A DNA stretch of 59,473 nucleotides from Rhodospirillales bacterium (GCA_025359905.1 JANYDF010000160.1:1-59473), one strand, 5' to 3'. Shown: positions 34,756-44,353, counted from the stretch's first letter. Notes: generated by a model not told the origin, from the sequence alone. A program made the numbers and translations.

Positions 34756-35649
34756 TCACCGTGCCACCAGCCGCCACACCCGCCCGTCGATGGCGGCAAG
34801 CCCGGCAGCGATCAGCGCCATGCCGCCCAACGCGTTCCAGCCGATTGGCTCATGCAGCACCAGCGCCCCCAGGATCAGCGCCGAAACCGGCACCAACAAG
34901 GTCACCAACGACAGATTGGTGCCGCCGACCCGGCGCAGCAGGTCGAAAAACATCAAATACGCCAGCGATGTGCACAGCACCGCGATGCCGAGCAGCGCCA
35001 TCCAGCCGGACAGGCTCGGCAATGGCAAGCTCCAGGGCCGGTCCGCCAGCAGCGCCACCGGCAAAATCAGCACGGTCGCCGCGGTCAACTGGCCGAGCGC
35101 CATGCAAGGCGGCACGATGCCGGTGATGCGTTTGGCGTAGTGCATACTGAACCCGTACAGCAACGAAGCCAGCAGACACGCCGCCTGCCCCAACAGATCC
35201 TGTCCCAAAAGCGCGCCCGGACCGATCAGCACCGCCACGCCCGCGATGCCGCACAGTACGCCGGCCACGCGCGCGCCGGTCAGTTGTTCGCTGCGCGCCC
35301 AGAACGCGCCCACCAGCACCGCGAACATCGGCGTCATCGCGTTCAAGATCGCCGCCGTGCCGCCCTGCACGCGGGTCTCGCCCCAAGCGAATAGCGCAAA
35401 CGGCAGGGCATTGTTCAGCGTGGCCATGCCGGCCAGCCGCCACCACTGGGTACGCGGTATAACAATCGGCGTGCCAGCCAGCTTCAACAGCGCCAGCAGC
35501 ACCACGGCGGCCAGCCCGACGCGGCCCAGCACGGTGGTGAACGGCGGCAATTCGGTAGCCAGCATGCGGTAGAACAGGAACGATCCGCCCCACAGCAGCG
35601 ACAGACCGCCAAGCCGCAGCCAGTCGCCCGCATTCATTGTCTGCCGCAT
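34756..35649 (-). CDS. EamA-family drug/metabolite exporter (DMT superfamily)
   Basis: The protein has 297 residues and ten predicted membrane spans in two EamA repeats ('LLWGGSFLFYRMLATELPPF' in the first half, 'LLYGFSMHYAKRITGIVPP' at the second), ending 'LIAAGLAAIDGRVWRL'. The family exports amino acids, nucleosides or other metabolites across the inner membrane. ATG 35649 has AGAGGA seven bases upstream; a TTG two codons earlier is also possible. A hairpin follows the gene, and the plus-strand acyltransferase gene begins 150 bases away, divergently. Substrate unknown. Confidence 0.88.
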   Translation of the reverse strand: MRQTMNAGDWLRLGGLSLLWGGSFLFYRMLATELPPFTTVLGRVGLAAVVLLALLKLAGTPIVIPRTQWWRLAGMATLNNALPFALFAWGETRVQGGTAAILNAMTPMFAVLVGAFWARSEQLTGARVAGVLCGIAGVAVLIGPGALLGQDLLGQAACLLASLLYGFSMHYAKRITGIVPPCMALGQLTAATVLILPVALLADRPWSLPLPSLSGWMALLGIAVLCTSLAYLMFFDLLRRVGGTNLSLVTLLVPVSALILGALVLHEPIGWNALGGMALIAAGLAAIDGRVWRLVAR

Positions 35650-35800
35650 AACCAAGTCCTCTCAGCGGCGCGCACCCTGCCAGCGGCGCGGGGCGGCGTC
35701 ACCCTCCGTTGCTTGCGGCGGCAGTCACAAGCATGCCATCCGCAACTATCATCGTACTTTCATTGTCTGGCGGCACGGCGCGCGGTATCCCCTGTCCCTC

Positions 35801-36769
35801 ATGCAAACAGCCCCGCGCCGCCTGAAGGCCAAGCGCCTTCCTTTGATCCAACGCCCCGGCGAACCGGCCGAGGAGGGTTGGAACGCGCTTGCGCTGCCGA
35901 CCAACCGGCAGTTGGTGCGGCGCATGCGGGTGATCCGGCGCGGCGTGTTCATCATGCTGTGGACGCTGATCTCGCTGCTGATCCAGTCGGCGATGATCGT
36001 GCTGCCCGGCCGGGGCAAGGTGGTGTTCGCGCGCATCTACTGGTCGACAATGTGCCGCCTGCTCGGCCTTGGCATCCGAGTGATCGGCCCGCGCGTCAGC
36101 CGCGAGGCGGCGGGCGGGCGGCCGGTGGTGTATGTATCCAATCATTCGTCCTGGCTCGATATTCTGGTGCTGGGCGGACGGATCGACGCGTGCTTCATCT
36201 CCAAGGAAGATGTCGCTGGCTGGCCGCTGATCGGCTGGATCGCCAAGCTCGGCCGCACCGTTTACGTGCGCCGCCAGCGCAGCAGCACCGGGCGCGAGCG
36301 CGACGACATGCGCGAACGGCTGGCGGGCGGCGACAACCTGATCCTGTTCCCCGAAGGCACTTCATCGGACGGCTCGCGCGTGCTGCCGTTCCGCTCGGCG
36401 TTCCTGTCGATTGCCGAATTGCCGGTGACGGCGGATGGCAAGCCGCCCTTGGTACAGCCGGTGTCGCTGGTCTACGACCGGCTGGGCTATCTGCCCGCCG
36501 GGCGGGCCAGCCGGCCGCTGTTCGCCTGGTACGGCGACATGGACATCGGCAGCCATTTCTGGCGGCTGGCGCAGCATCGCGGGCTGCGCGCAACCATCCT
36601 GCTGCACCCGCCGATCGACCCGGCCAACTATCGCAGCCGCAAGGAATTGTCGCAGGCGGTCTGGAATACCGTGGCCGATGGCGCGTCGGCGCTGCGGCAG
36701 AACCGGCCGATCCGCCCGCAACCGGCTGCCGGGACTGGCGAGCAGGCCACCGCCCCCGTGTTCGCGTGA
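35801..36769 (+). CDS. Lysophospholipid (PlsC/OlsA-like) acyltransferase
   Basis: This 322-residue protein has one membrane anchor near residues 45-65 ('FIMLWTLISLLIQSAMIVL') and the acyltransferase motifs 'SNHSSWLDILV' (HX4D catalytic pair) and 'LILFPEGTSSDG' (FPEGT). It acylates a lyso-lipid with acyl-ACP or acyl-CoA at the inner membrane. In alphaproteobacteria the gene before miaB is often such an acyltransferase, and an OlsB-type gene (44839-45711) is in the same window, so OlsA, which makes ornithine lipid from lyso-ornithine lipid, is a reasonable reading. Phosphatidic acid synthesis (PlsC) is the alternative. A 256-base gap separates it from miaB. Confidence 0.85.
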   Translation: MQTAPRRLKAKRLPLIQRPGEPAEEGWNALALPTNRQLVRRMRVIRRGVFIMLWTLISLLIQSAMIVLPGRGKVVFARIYWSTMCRLLGLGIRVIGPRVSREAAGGRPVVYVSNHSSWLDILVLGGRIDACFISKEDVAGWPLIGWIAKLGRTVYVRRQRSSTGRERDDMRERLAGGDNLILFPEGTSSDGSRVLPFRSAFLSIAELPVTADGKPPLVQPVSLVYDRLGYLPAGRASRPLFAWYGDMDIGSHFWRLAQHRGLRATILLHPPIDPANYRSRKELSQAVWNTVADGASALRQNRPIRPQPAAGTGEQATAPVFA

Positions 36770-36921
36770 ACAATTCGCGGCTAACCCGGCACATTCCTTG
36801 ACACGGCCACCGCCCGTGCTGCGACACTGCGTTGCAGGAACGGAGGACGTTTTGCGGCCTTGCGCTTGACCCGCGCCCCTCGCAGCACCATTGCTGCCTG
36901 CTTCCCGGCGGGCTGGAGTGA

Positions 36922-37029
36922 GTGCGCGTGACACGTGAGACCTATGGCATTGGCGAAGCGGCACACATCGCCGGCAGTTTCGCTCCCTCTCGGCCCGCGC
37001 TTGCGAGGGAACAGGGCCGCCGCGCATGA
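36922..37029 (+). other. Possible 35-codon leader ORF overlapping the miaB start
   Basis: A GTG at 36922 after GGCTGGAG opens a 35-codon frame ('[18 protein letters not shown]...') whose TGA overlaps the miaB ATG (ATGA). Such overlap is the coupling style used elsewhere in this window. The peptide matches nothing I know, and the overlap could be chance. Confidence 0.25.
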
Positions 37030-38399
37030 CCGCCAACACCAAGCGCCTGCACATGATCACCTGGGGCTGCCAGATGAATGTGTACGATAGCGGGCGGATG
37101 GCCGACGTGCTGGCCCCGCTGGGCTATGCGCCCACCGAAGCGCCCGAGGGCGCCGACATGATCATCCTCAATACCTGCCACATCCGCGACCGCGCGGCGG
37201 AGAAGGTGTTCTCCGAACTCGGCCGTCTGCGCCTGCTGAAACAGGCGCGCGTAGCGGCGGGCGGCAAGATGGTGCTGGCGGTGGCCGGTTGCGTCGCACA
37301 GGCCGAAGGTGCGGAAATCCTGGCCCGCGCGCCGTATGTCGATATCGTGCTCGGCCCGCAAACCTATCACCGGCTGCCGGAAATGGTGGCGCGCGCCAGC
37401 CGGGCGGCGGGGGCGGTGATCGAAACCGACTTTCCGGCCGAGGATAAGTTCGACTTCCTGCCGGACGCCACGGCGGCCAGCGGCCCGACGGCGTTTCTGA
37501 CCATCCAGGAAGGCTGCGACAAATTCTGCTCGTTCTGTGTGGTGCCTTACACGCGCGGCGCCGAGCAAAGCCGCCCGCAAGCCGCCGTGCTGGCCGAGGC
37601 TCGCCGCTTGGTGGACCAGGGGGCGCGCGAGATCACGCTGCTCGGCCAGAACGTCAACGGCTGGCACGGGGCCGGCGCGGACGGCGCGCCCAGCACGCTA
37701 GGGCGGCTGATCGCGGCGCTGGCCGCCAACCCCAACCTGCTGCGCATTCGCTACACCACCTCGCACCCGCGCGACATGGACGACAGCCTGATCGCGGCGC
37801 ACCGCGACATCCCGCAGTTGATGCCGTTCCTGCATTTGCCGGTGCAGTCGGGATCCGACCGTATTCTGGCGGCGATGAACCGCAAGCACACGGCGGACGA
37901 CTATCTTCGCATCATCGGCAATCTGCGCGCGGCGCGGCCGGACATCGCGCTGTCGTCGGACTTCATCGTCGGCCACCCCGGCGAGACCGAGGCGGATTTC
38001 CAGGCCACCATGCGGCTGATCGAGGCGGTGGGGTTCGCCCAGGCCTACAGCTTCAAATACTCGCCGCGCCCCGGCACCCCGGCGGCGGGCGCGGGGCAAC
38101 AGGTGGACGAAGCGGCGAAGGACCGGCGCTTGCAGGAATTGCAGGCGCTGCTGCGCTCCCAGCAGGCGGCGTTCAACGCCGCGTGCGCCGGGCAGACCGT
38201 GCCGGTGCTGTTCACCGGGCCGGGCCGCCACCCCGGCCAACTCTCGGGCCGCTCGCCCTGGCTGCAACCGGTGCACGCCGCCGGTTCCGAATCGTTGATC
38301 GGCACCGTGGCGCCGGTGCAGATCGTCTCCGGCAACCCCAACTCTCTGACTGCCACGCTGATCCCGCACCCCATGGAACAGGAGCGAACCCAAGCTTGA
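37026..38399 (+). CDS. miaB: tRNA-2-methylthio-N6-dimethylallyladenosine synthase MiaB
   Basis: The 457-residue protein has all three MiaB parts. The N-terminal methylthiotransferase domain holds Cys residues in '[10 protein letters not shown]', '[13 protein letters not shown]' and 'VAGCVAQ'. The radical-SAM core carries '[14 protein letters not shown]' (CxxxCxxC). A C-terminal TRAM domain follows. It adds a methylthio group to i6A37 in tRNAs reading UNN codons, using SAM and two 4Fe-4S clusters. It is the first gene of miaB-phoH-ybeY-corC, the standard order in proteobacteria. The next gene starts at TTG inside its stop codon. Confidence 0.97.
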   Translation: MTANTKRLHMITWGCQMNVYDSGRMADVLAPLGYAPTEAPEGADMIILNTCHIRDRAAEKVFSELGRLRLLKQARVAAGGKMVLAVAGCVAQAEGAEILARAPYVDIVLGPQTYHRLPEMVARASRAAGAVIETDFPAEDKFDFLPDATAASGPTAFLTIQEGCDKFCSFCVVPYTRGAEQSRPQAAVLAEARRLVDQGAREITLLGQNVNGWHGAGADGAPSTLGRLIAALAANPNLLRIRYTTSHPRDMDDSLIAAHRDIPQLMPFLHLPVQSGSDRILAAMNRKHTADDYLRIIGNLRAARPDIALSSDFIVGHPGETEADFQATMRLIEAVGFAQAYSFKYSPRPGTPAAGAGQQVDEAAKDRRLQELQALLRSQQAAFNAACAGQTVPVLFTGPGRHPGQLSGRSPWLQPVHAAGSESLIGTVAPVQIVSGNPNSLTATLIPHPMEQERTQA

Positions 38400-39520
38400 G
38401 CGACATCGCCGCGTTTCCGGCTGACCGCATCCCCGCGACCATCCCCGCGACCATCCCCGCGCCCCCCGGCAAGGGCTTGCCGCTGCCCGCCGCCGGCAAG
38501 TCGGTAACCCTGCAATTCGGCGACAACACGCTGTTGTCGCTGCTGCTTGGCGACCATGACCGCCATCTGGTCCGCCTGGAACAGGGGCTTGGCGTGCGCC
38601 TGTCGTGCCGTGGCAACCGCTTGGCGATTGCCGGCGACCCGGCGCGGGTGGACGCGGCGCAAACGGCGATCACCGGATTGTGGCGGCGGCTGGAACGCGG
38701 CGAGCCGGTCAGCCCCGGCGACGTGGACGCAGCGATCCGCATGTCCGAGGTGGACGACCCGCGCCTGCCGCTGTCCGACCTGCCCGCCATCCGCACCCGT
38801 CGCGGCGCGGTGGGGCCGCGCAGCCCCGGCCAAGCGGCGTATATGGATGCATTGCAGGCATCCGAGATGGTGTTCGGCATCGGCCCGGCGGGCACCGGCA
38901 AGACCTATCTGGCGGTGGCGCAAGCCGTGGCGATGCTGCAAGCCGGCAAGGTCGACCGCATCGTGCTGTCGCGCCCGGCGGTGGAAGCCGGAGAGCGGCT
39001 GGGATTCCTGCCCGGCGATCTGAAGGAAAAGGTCGATCCGTATCTGCGCCCGCTCTACGACGCGCTGAACGACATGATGCCGGGCCAGGAAGTGGTGCGC
39101 CGCATGGGCACCGGCGAGATCGAAGTGGCGCCCTTGGCCTTCATGCGCGGCCGCACGCTGAAACATGCCTTCGTGATTTTGGACGAGGCGCAGAACACCA
39201 CCGCCGTGCAGATGAAAATGTTCCTCACCCGCATGGGCGAGGGCACGCGGATGGTGATCGCGGGCGATTTATCGCAGGTCGATCTGCCGTCCGGCACCCG
39301 TTCCGGCCTGCGCGACGCCTTGGAGACGCTGGAGGGCGTGCAGGGCATCGCGGTGTGCCGCTTCGACAAGCGCGACGTGGTGCGCCACCCGCTGGTGGCG
39401 CGCATCGTCGACGCCTACGATCAGCGCACGGTCGCCGAACGCGACACCAGCCGGTCGCGTCATGCTGCCGCGCCCGTTGTTGGAGGGAGCCCCGCCGGGA
39501 GTACCGTGGGGGGCAAGTAA
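38396..39520 (+). CDS. phoH: PhoH-like ATPase (YbeZ)
   Basis: The 374-residue protein starts at TTG 38396 overlapping the miaB stop (TTGA), with GGAG ten bases upstream. The N-terminus has an '[11 protein letters not shown]' stretch encoded by 2.75 copies of a 12-bp DNA repeat (38429-38461). A KH-like domain is about residues 30-110, and the ATPase has Walker A '[11 protein letters not shown]' and Walker B '[11 protein letters not shown]'. YbeZ works with YbeY in rRNA maturation and ribosome quality control. The Ser/Gly-rich C-terminus runs straight into the ybeY start (TAA then ATG). Confidence 0.95.
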   Translation: MSDIAAFPADRIPATIPATIPAPPGKGLPLPAAGKSVTLQFGDNTLLSLLLGDHDRHLVRLEQGLGVRLSCRGNRLAIAGDPARVDAAQTAITGLWRRLERGEPVSPGDVDAAIRMSEVDDPRLPLSDLPAIRTRRGAVGPRSPGQAAYMDALQASEMVFGIGPAGTGKTYLAVAQAVAMLQAGKVDRIVLSRPAVEAGERLGFLPGDLKEKVDPYLRPLYDALNDMMPGQEVVRRMGTGEIEVAPLAFMRGRTLKHAFVILDEAQNTTAVQMKMFLTRMGEGTRMVIAGDLSQVDLPSGTRSGLRDALETLEGVQGIAVCRFDKRDVVRHPLVARIVDAYDQRTVAERDTSRSRHAAAPVVGGSPAGSTVGGK

Positions 39521-39982
39521 ATGGACCCGGACAGTAGCCGGTTCCCCGCGCAGGCGGGGAACCCGATCATCGTCGACGACCCGGCATGGCGGCGTTTCGC
39601 CAGCCACGCCGAACGCCTCGCCGCCCGCGCCGCCGCCGCCGCAGGCTCGCCGGAAGCCACCATCGTGCTGTCGTCCGACCGCGACGTGCAGCGGCTGAAC
39701 CATACGCATCGCGGCAAGAACAAGCCGACCAACGTGCTGACCTTCGAACCGGCCGCCCCCGGCCTGCCCGGCGAAATCGTGCTGGCCCTCGGCACGGTGC
39801 GGCGCGAGGCGGCGGCGGCGGGCAAGCGGCCAGCGCAGCATCTGGCGCATCTGGTGGTGCATGGCTGCCTGCATTTGCAGGGCCACGACCACGAGCACCC
39901 CGGCGACGCGCGCCGCATGGAAATGGAAGAAGCCCGCATCCTGTCCCGCCTCAAATTGCCCAATCCCTGGAAACGGGCATGA
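39521..39982 (+). CDS. ybeY: Endoribonuclease YbeY (rRNA maturation)
   Basis: The 153-residue protein contains the signature '[11 protein letters not shown]' (near residues 113-123) that binds Zn2+ through three His, and '[17 protein letters not shown]' typical of the family. It is a single-strand RNase needed for 16S rRNA 3' processing and removal of defective 70S ribosomes. ATG directly follows the phoH stop, and its own stop overlaps the corC start (ATGA). Confidence 0.96.
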   Translation: MDPDSSRFPAQAGNPIIVDDPAWRRFASHAERLAARAAAAAGSPEATIVLSSDRDVQRLNHTHRGKNKPTNVLTFEPAAPGLPGEIVLALGTVRREAAAAGKRPAQHLAHLVVHGCLHLQGHDHEHPGDARRMEMEEARILSRLKLPNPWKRA

Positions 39983-40875
39983 CCTCGCCAGCCCGCGCCG
40001 GTTTGCTGCGCGGCGTGCGGATGCTGTTCCGCCGCAAAGCCCCCGAACCCAGCCTGCGCGAATCCATCGCCGAACTGGTGCAGGAAGCCGCCGAAGCGGT
40101 GATGCTGCCCGGCCAGGCCCCGGAACTCGACCGGCAAGAACGCGCGCTGATCGCCAACGTGCTGCGGCTGCGCGGCACCACGGCGGACGACGTGATGGTG
40201 CCGCGCGCCGACATCATCGCCATGCGTATCGACGTGTCGTTCGACGAAGCTGTGGCGCTGCTGCGCCGCGAAGGCCATTCGCGGCTGCCGGTGTTCACCG
40301 AGCAACTCGACGACATCGCGGGCATGGTCCACATCAAGGACGTGTTCGCCTATGTCGGCCGCCCAGAGGCGTTCAATCTGGAAAGCCTGCTGCGCCGCCC
40401 GCTGCTGGTGGCGCCGCAAATTCCGGTGCTGGATCTGCTGCTGCAAATGCGGCAAGCGCGGATGCATCTGGCGCTGGTGGTCGACGAATACGGCGGCATC
40501 GACGGCCTGGTGACCATCGAGGATCTGGTGGAAACCATCGTCGGCGACATCAGCGACGAGCACGACGAAATCCAGGGACCGATGGTCACCGAACGCGGCG
40601 ACGGCGCGCTGGACATCGACGCGCGGCTGCCGGTGGAGGATTTCGAGGCGCGGGTCGGCCCGGTGCTGACCGATGACGAGCGCGAGGCCGATATCGACAC
40701 CGTGGGCGGCTTGGTGTTCACGCTCGCGGGCCGGGTGCCGGCGCGCGGCGAAGTGCTGAGCCACCCGAGCGGCTGCGAATTCCGCGTGCTGGACGCCGAC
40801 GCGCGGCGCATCCGCAGGCTGCGGGTGCGCCGCACGCCACTGGAGCTCAAGCCGGGGCAGGAAGCGGCGGATTAG
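39979..40875 (+). CDS. corC: CorC/HlyC-family CBS-domain protein
   Basis: The 298-residue protein lacks a DUF21 membrane domain. It has tandem CBS domains (about 65-185; '[13 protein letters not shown]', '[19 protein letters not shown]') and a C-terminal CorC/HlyC transporter-associated domain (about 205-290; '[20 protein letters not shown]'). This is the YbeX position in the conserved operon. Homologues are linked to Mg2+/Co2+ efflux and to ribosome metabolism. ATG 39979 overlaps the ybeY stop. Unlike many alphaproteobacteria, lnt does not follow directly here but lies about 6 kb further on. Confidence 0.93.
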   Translation: MTSPARAGLLRGVRMLFRRKAPEPSLRESIAELVQEAAEAVMLPGQAPELDRQERALIANVLRLRGTTADDVMVPRADIIAMRIDVSFDEAVALLRREGHSRLPVFTEQLDDIAGMVHIKDVFAYVGRPEAFNLESLLRRPLLVAPQIPVLDLLLQMRQARMHLALVVDEYGGIDGLVTIEDLVETIVGDISDEHDEIQGPMVTERGDGALDIDARLPVEDFEARVGPVLTDDEREADIDTVGGLVFTLAGRVPARGEVLSHPSGCEFRVLDADARRIRRLRVRRTPLELKPGQEAAD

Positions 40876-41000
40876 CCGGGCAGGAAAGCTGCCCTTCTTG
40901 AAACGCCCCTTGCCTTCGGCCCCGGTCCGCGCAATGTGACGCCAACCGGACCGCAGCGGTCTGCATTCGCAGCCGCCTGCCCAAGGATGGGGCGACACAT

Positions 41001-41558
41001 ATGTTCATCGAAACCGAAGGCACACCGAACCCCTCGACGCTGAAGTTTCTGCCGGGCCGCGACGTGATGGGGGCCGGCACCGCCGACTTCGCTTATGCCG
41101 ACGCCGCCGGGCGCAGCCCGCTGGCCACCGCGCTGTTCGCGCTGCCGGGCGTCGCGCGGGTGTTCCTCGGCGGCGACTTCATCACCATCACCAAGTCGGG
41201 CCTCGCCACCTGGCAGGCGCTGAAGCCGCAGGTGCTCGGCGTCATCATGGAGCATTTCGTCGCCGGGCTGCCGGTGATCGAGGGCGCCGACGACGAAGCG
41301 GCCGAGGATGTGTCGCCGGACGACGCCGAAGTGGTGGCGCAGATCAAGGAATTGCTCGACACGCGGGTGCGCCCGGCGGTGGCCGGCGACGGCGGCGACA
41401 TCGTGTTTCGCGGCTTTCGCGACGGCGTGGTGAAGCTGCACATGCAGGGTGCCTGCAGCGGCTGCCCGTCGTCCACCGCCACGCTGAAGCACGGCATCGA
41501 GAACATGCTGCGGCATTATGTGCCGGAGGTGATTGCCGTGGAACAAGTCATGGCCTAA
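41001..41558 (+). CDS. NifU/Nfu-like iron-sulfur scaffold protein
   Basis: The 185-residue protein has an Nfu N-terminal domain ('FIETEGTPNPSTLKFLPG') and a C-terminal NifU domain with the cluster-binding 'GACSGCPSS' (CxxC) near residue 150. The acidic linker 'EGADDEAAEDVSPDDAE' separates them. It carries and delivers 4Fe-4S clusters in the cytoplasm; radical-SAM MiaB, encoded nearby, and Nth are potential clients. It is 125 bases after corC and 35 bases before the RutE-like gene. Confidence 0.93.
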   Translation: MFIETEGTPNPSTLKFLPGRDVMGAGTADFAYADAAGRSPLATALFALPGVARVFLGGDFITITKSGLATWQALKPQVLGVIMEHFVAGLPVIEGADDEAAEDVSPDDAEVVAQIKELLDTRVRPAVAGDGGDIVFRGFRDGVVKLHMQGACSGCPSSTATLKHGIENMLRHYVPEVIAVEQVMA

Positions 41559-41593
41559 CCGTCGCCGCTTCAAGTTGAACGGATGACGCTGCC

Positions 41594-42181
41594 ATGACCG
41601 TCGAACCCGGCATTATCGACGTGCTGTTCCGCGACGCGCGCACCTGGAACGCCTGGGCGGCGGATCGCCCGGTCGATGACGACAAGTTGCGCGAGGTGTT
41701 CGAGGCGATGAAGTGGGGGCCGACCTCGGCCAACACCTCGCCCGCGCGCTTCGTGTTCGTGCGCACCCAGTCGGGTAAGGAATTGCTGCGCCCGGCACTG
41801 TCGCAGGGCAACGTGGACAAAACCATGTCCGCCCCGGTGACGGTGATCGTCGCCTACGACCCGCAATTCTACGACAACCTCACCCGGCTGTTCCCGCAGG
41901 CCGAGGCGCGCGGCTGGTTCGCCAACAACCCCGAACTGGCCGAGGAAACCGCATTCCGCAATTCGTCGATCCAGGGCGGCTATTTCATCATCGCGGCGCG
42001 GGCGCTGGGGCTGGATTGCGGCCCGATGTCCGGCTTCGACCGCGCGGCGGTGGATGCGACGATGCTGGATCTGTGGGGCTGGAAGTCGAACTTCCTGATC
42101 AATCTCGGCCACGGCGACCCGGCCGGGCTGTATCCGCGCAACCCCAGACTGACCTTCAACGAGTCCTGCCGGATCATCTGA
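41594..42181 (+). CDS. RutE/HadB-like nitroreductase (malonic semialdehyde reductase type)
   Basis: This 195-residue FMN protein has the RutE subgroup features '[20 protein letters not shown]', '[23 protein letters not shown]' and '[10 protein letters not shown]'. RutE reduces 3-oxopropanoate to 3-hydroxypropanoate in uracil breakdown, but no other rut genes are here. Many genomes have a lone copy whose task is not settled. Its stop is four bases before the tsaB start. Confidence 0.88.
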   Translation: MTVEPGIIDVLFRDARTWNAWAADRPVDDDKLREVFEAMKWGPTSANTSPARFVFVRTQSGKELLRPALSQGNVDKTMSAPVTVIVAYDPQFYDNLTRLFPQAEARGWFANNPELAEETAFRNSSIQGGYFIIAARALGLDCGPMSGFDRAAVDATMLDLWGWKSNFLINLGHGDPAGLYPRNPRLTFNESCRII

Positions 42182-42185
42182 CCCC

Positions 42186-42884
42186 GTGCGGCTGCTGACG
42201 CTGGACGCGGCGCTGGCCCGCTGCTCCGCCGCTGTGGTGGCGGACGGCCCAGCGGGGGATGGCCCTTCGGGGGATAGCGCGGTGCTGGCCGAACGGCGGG
42301 TGGAGGGCGGGCGCAGTCAGGCGCAACTGCCAGACATGGTGCAAGCGGTGCTGGCCGAGTCGGGCGCCGACCCGGCGACGCTGGACGCGGTGGCGGTTAC
42401 GGTGGGCCCCGGCAGCTTCACCGGCCTGCGCTCGGCGCTGGCGCTGGCGCACGGTCTGGCGCTGGCGATCGGCCGACCGGTGGTCGCGGTCAGTGTCGCG
42501 GAGGCACTGGCGGCGATGCTGCCGGTAGACCTCGGCCTGCCGGTGTGGACCGCGATCGACAGCAAGCGCGGCCGGGTGTTTCTGGATTGCGGGGCTGGGA
42601 TGCAAGCCGTGCCGCTCGATGCGCTGCCGCAGCCGCCGGGCCGGGTAGCGCTGGTGGGCGACGCGGCAGCGGCGCTCGCCGCGCTGCTGACCGCGCGCGG
42701 TAACGACGTGCTGCTGACCGAGGCGTGCTTGCCTGAACCGCGCGGCATCGCGCTGGCGGCTCTAGCGCGCTTAGCCGGGAAGTTGCCGCCGTTGCTGGCG
42801 CAACCATTGTACATCGATCCGCCCGAGGCCAAACTGCCCGCCGGCGGCTTGCGGCCTGCCCCGCTTGGCCTCGGCGATGCCTGA
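42186..42884 (+). CDS. tsaB: tRNA threonylcarbamoyladenosine biosynthesis protein TsaB
   Basis: The 232-residue protein starts at GTG. The ASKHA-fold start is 'MRLLTLDAALARCSAAVV', followed by 'AVTVGPGSFTGLRSALALAHGLALA' (the conserved GPGSFTG). TsaB forms the TsaBDE complex that makes t6A37 in tRNA. Its N-terminal half contains a short insertion ('GPAGDGPSGDS') compared with usual family members. It overlaps rimI by eight bases, a common pairing. Confidence 0.93.
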   Translation: MRLLTLDAALARCSAAVVADGPAGDGPSGDSAVLAERRVEGGRSQAQLPDMVQAVLAESGADPATLDAVAVTVGPGSFTGLRSALALAHGLALAIGRPVVAVSVAEALAAMLPVDLGLPVWTAIDSKRGRVFLDCGAGMQAVPLDALPQPPGRVALVGDAAAALAALLTARGNDVLLTEACLPEPRGIALAALARLAGKLPPLLAQPLYIDPPEAKLPAGGLRPAPLGLGDA

Positions 42885-43341
42885 ACCGGCCTCGCCGTAT
42901 CACGCCGAGGCGATGGCGGTGCTGCACGCACAGGCGTTCCCGCCCGCCGAGCGGTGGGATGCGGCAGCCATGCGCGCGCAGCTTGGCTCGCCCGGCGTAT
43001 TCGGGCTGCTCGAGCCAGCGGGCGGCATGGTGCTGGCGCGGGTGGCGGCCGACGAAGCAGAAATCCTCACCCTCGGCGTGGCGCCGGACGCGCGGCGGCA
43101 AGGCATCGCGCGCGGATTGCTGCGCGCAGCAGGCGAGCACGCGGCGGCAAAGGGGGCTGCGGCGCTGTTCCTGGAGGTTTCGGCCGCCAACCTGCCCGCC
43201 CAAGCGCTGTATGCGGCAGCGGGCTTCACCGAGGTGGGGCGGCGGCGGCGCTATTATGCGGACGGCTCCGACGCCCTGGTGCTGCGCTGTCTGCTCAGCC
43301 CCGGCGCAGCAGCAGTTCGGTTACCCCGTCCGCATCGGTAA
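42877..43341 (+). CDS. rimI: RimI-type ribosomal-protein N-acetyltransferase (GNAT)
   Basis: The 154-residue GNAT protein has the acetyl-CoA motif 'LGVAPDARRQGIARGLLRA' and the B motif 'LEVSAANLPAQALYAAAGF', followed by 'RRRYYADGSDALVL'. RimI acetylates the N-terminal Ala of ribosomal protein S18. ATG 42877 lies within the end of tsaB. Its 3' end overlaps the convergent TusA-like gene by 47 bases, and the last ~14 residues ('AAVRLPRPHR') look non-conserved and may be a recent extension. Confidence 0.9.
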   Translation: MPEPASPYHAEAMAVLHAQAFPPAERWDAAAMRAQLGSPGVFGLLEPAGGMVLARVAADEAEILTLGVAPDARRQGIARGLLRAAGEHAAAKGAAALFLEVSAANLPAQALYAAAGFTEVGRRRRYYADGSDALVLRCLLSPGAAAVRLPRPHR

Positions 43342-43597
43342 GCTGGCGCAACACCGCATGTCCCAAGGATAGTGCGGTCGCGGGAACATTTCTGCGCGGC
43401 TCGTCGCCGCGTAGGCGCACCAGCAAGGTTTGACCCGGCGCCATACAGTCCAGCGCAAGGCGAGTACGGACGAACGTCATCGGACAGATATCCCGCGTGA
43501 TATCCAGCGTGCGATCCGGCACGTATTCCTCGGCAAAGCTGGCCGGTTCGTTCGTCTTGGGCTTGTCAGGACTGTTGCTAGCCATCGAAATATCCAT
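43295..43597 (-). CDS. TusA/SirA-like sulfurtransferase-family protein
   Basis: The 100-residue protein's core 'LDITRDICPMTFVRTRLALD' matches the TusA/YeeD/SirA fold with the conserved Cys after the first strand. The usual Cys-Pro-x-Pro is here Cys-Pro-Met-Thr. 'GQTLLVRLRGDEPRRNVP' forms the second beta-alpha unit. Such proteins relay persulfide sulfur. Start ATG 43597 has GAGAG upstream; ATG 43585 is possible. The gene is divergent from the MucR-family gene and convergent with rimI, with a 47-base overlap of coding 3' ends. Confidence 0.82.
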   Translation of the reverse strand: MDISMASNSPDKPKTNEPASFAEEYVPDRTLDITRDICPMTFVRTRLALDCMAPGQTLLVRLRGDEPRRNVPATALSLGHAVLRQLTDADGVTELLLRRG

Positions 43598-43657
43598 TGC
43601 GAAACTCTCGGCCTGCCACATATATGCTCTTAGTCCAGAGGTCCGAAAGGGTACGCC

Positions 43658-44068
43658 ATGACCGACACTTCGCTTGAGCCAGACATGCTGGCGCTGACCG
43701 CGCAGATCGTCTCCGCTCACGTTTCCAACAACTCGGTCACCCCCGAGTCCCTGCCATCCCTGATCCAGGACGTGTACCGGACACTGACCGGCGTCGGCAA
43801 GGAACCCGTCCAGGCTGACAAGCCGCAACCCGCCGTGCCGGTGAAGAAGTCGGTGTTCCCCGACCACATCGTCTGCCTGGAAGATGGCAAGAAGCTGAAG
43901 ATGCTGAAGCGCCATCTCAAGACGTCCTACAACATGTCGCCTGAGCAGTACCGCGAGCGCTGGGGCCTGCCGCTCGACTACCCGATGGTGGCGCCGAACT
44001 ACGCCCGCCATCGTTCGGCGCTGGCCAAGAAGATCGGCCTCGGCACCAAGCCGCGCGGCCGCAAGTAA
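43658..44068 (+). CDS. MucR/Ros-family transcriptional regulator
   Basis: The 136-residue protein has the family N-terminus 'LALTAQIVSAHVSNNSV' (oligomerisation region) and DNA-binding part 'FPDHIVCLEDGKKLKMLKRHLKTSYNMSPEQYRERW', quoted here as one motif region at residues ~68-104. In Ros/MucR the zinc finger needs two Cys and two His. Here only one Cys and one His remain (the others are Asp/Glu and Tyr), like the zinc-independent members of this family. MucR proteins are abundant H-NS-like silencers controlling exopolysaccharide, cell cycle or virulence genes. A hairpin (44078-44108) and a second stem with a T-run follow. Confidence 0.9.
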   Translation: MTDTSLEPDMLALTAQIVSAHVSNNSVTPESLPSLIQDVYRTLTGVGKEPVQADKPQPAVPVKKSVFPDHIVCLEDGKKLKMLKRHLKTSYNMSPEQYRERWGLPLDYPMVAPNYARHRSALAKKIGLGTKPRGRK

Positions 44069-44204
44069 TTTTCCGGCGCCGCCGCGCGGGTTTGCACCGT
44101 GCGGCGGCCGATACGGCGTCTGTTGAGACAACAGGCGTGCGTCTGCGCCACGGGCGCAGCACGCTTCGGCCCTGTCCCCCTGCGGTCAGACCGAGTAACG
44201 TCCC

Positions 44205-44222
44205 CCAGCTAGCTGGTTTTTT
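44205..44222 (+). terminator. Stem with T-run between MucR-family gene and fur
   Basis: The self-complementary 12-mer CCAGCTAGCTGG (44205-44216) is followed by six T (44217-44222) and then GGGG, which can pair with the preceding CCCC. It lies 137 bases after the MucR-family stop and 131 before fur. The hairpin loop would be tight, so its strength is uncertain. Confidence 0.45.
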
Positions 44223-44353
44223 GGGGAAGGCCGCTGCGAGTCGACAGCCGCCCCTGGTATCGGCTACCCGCTGTGAGCGCGGCGGTGGCGGCATGTCAGC
44301 CGGCGCGCGAGAACGAGGATCGGGGTGGGCTGCCCCGGACCGCTGGGAGACCG

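Noticed and set aside
36798-36826. TTGACA as a miaB promoter
   Set aside because: No acceptable -10 element at 16-18 bases; left unannotated.
38429-38461. 12-bp repeat as a regulatory or CRISPR-like element
   Set aside because: It lies inside phoH and encodes the in-frame 'IPAT' repeats; no spacers.
44078-44108. GC-rich inverted repeat after the MucR-family gene as a terminator
   Set aside because: 8-bp stem with a 15-base loop and no T-run; too weak to list as a separate terminator.
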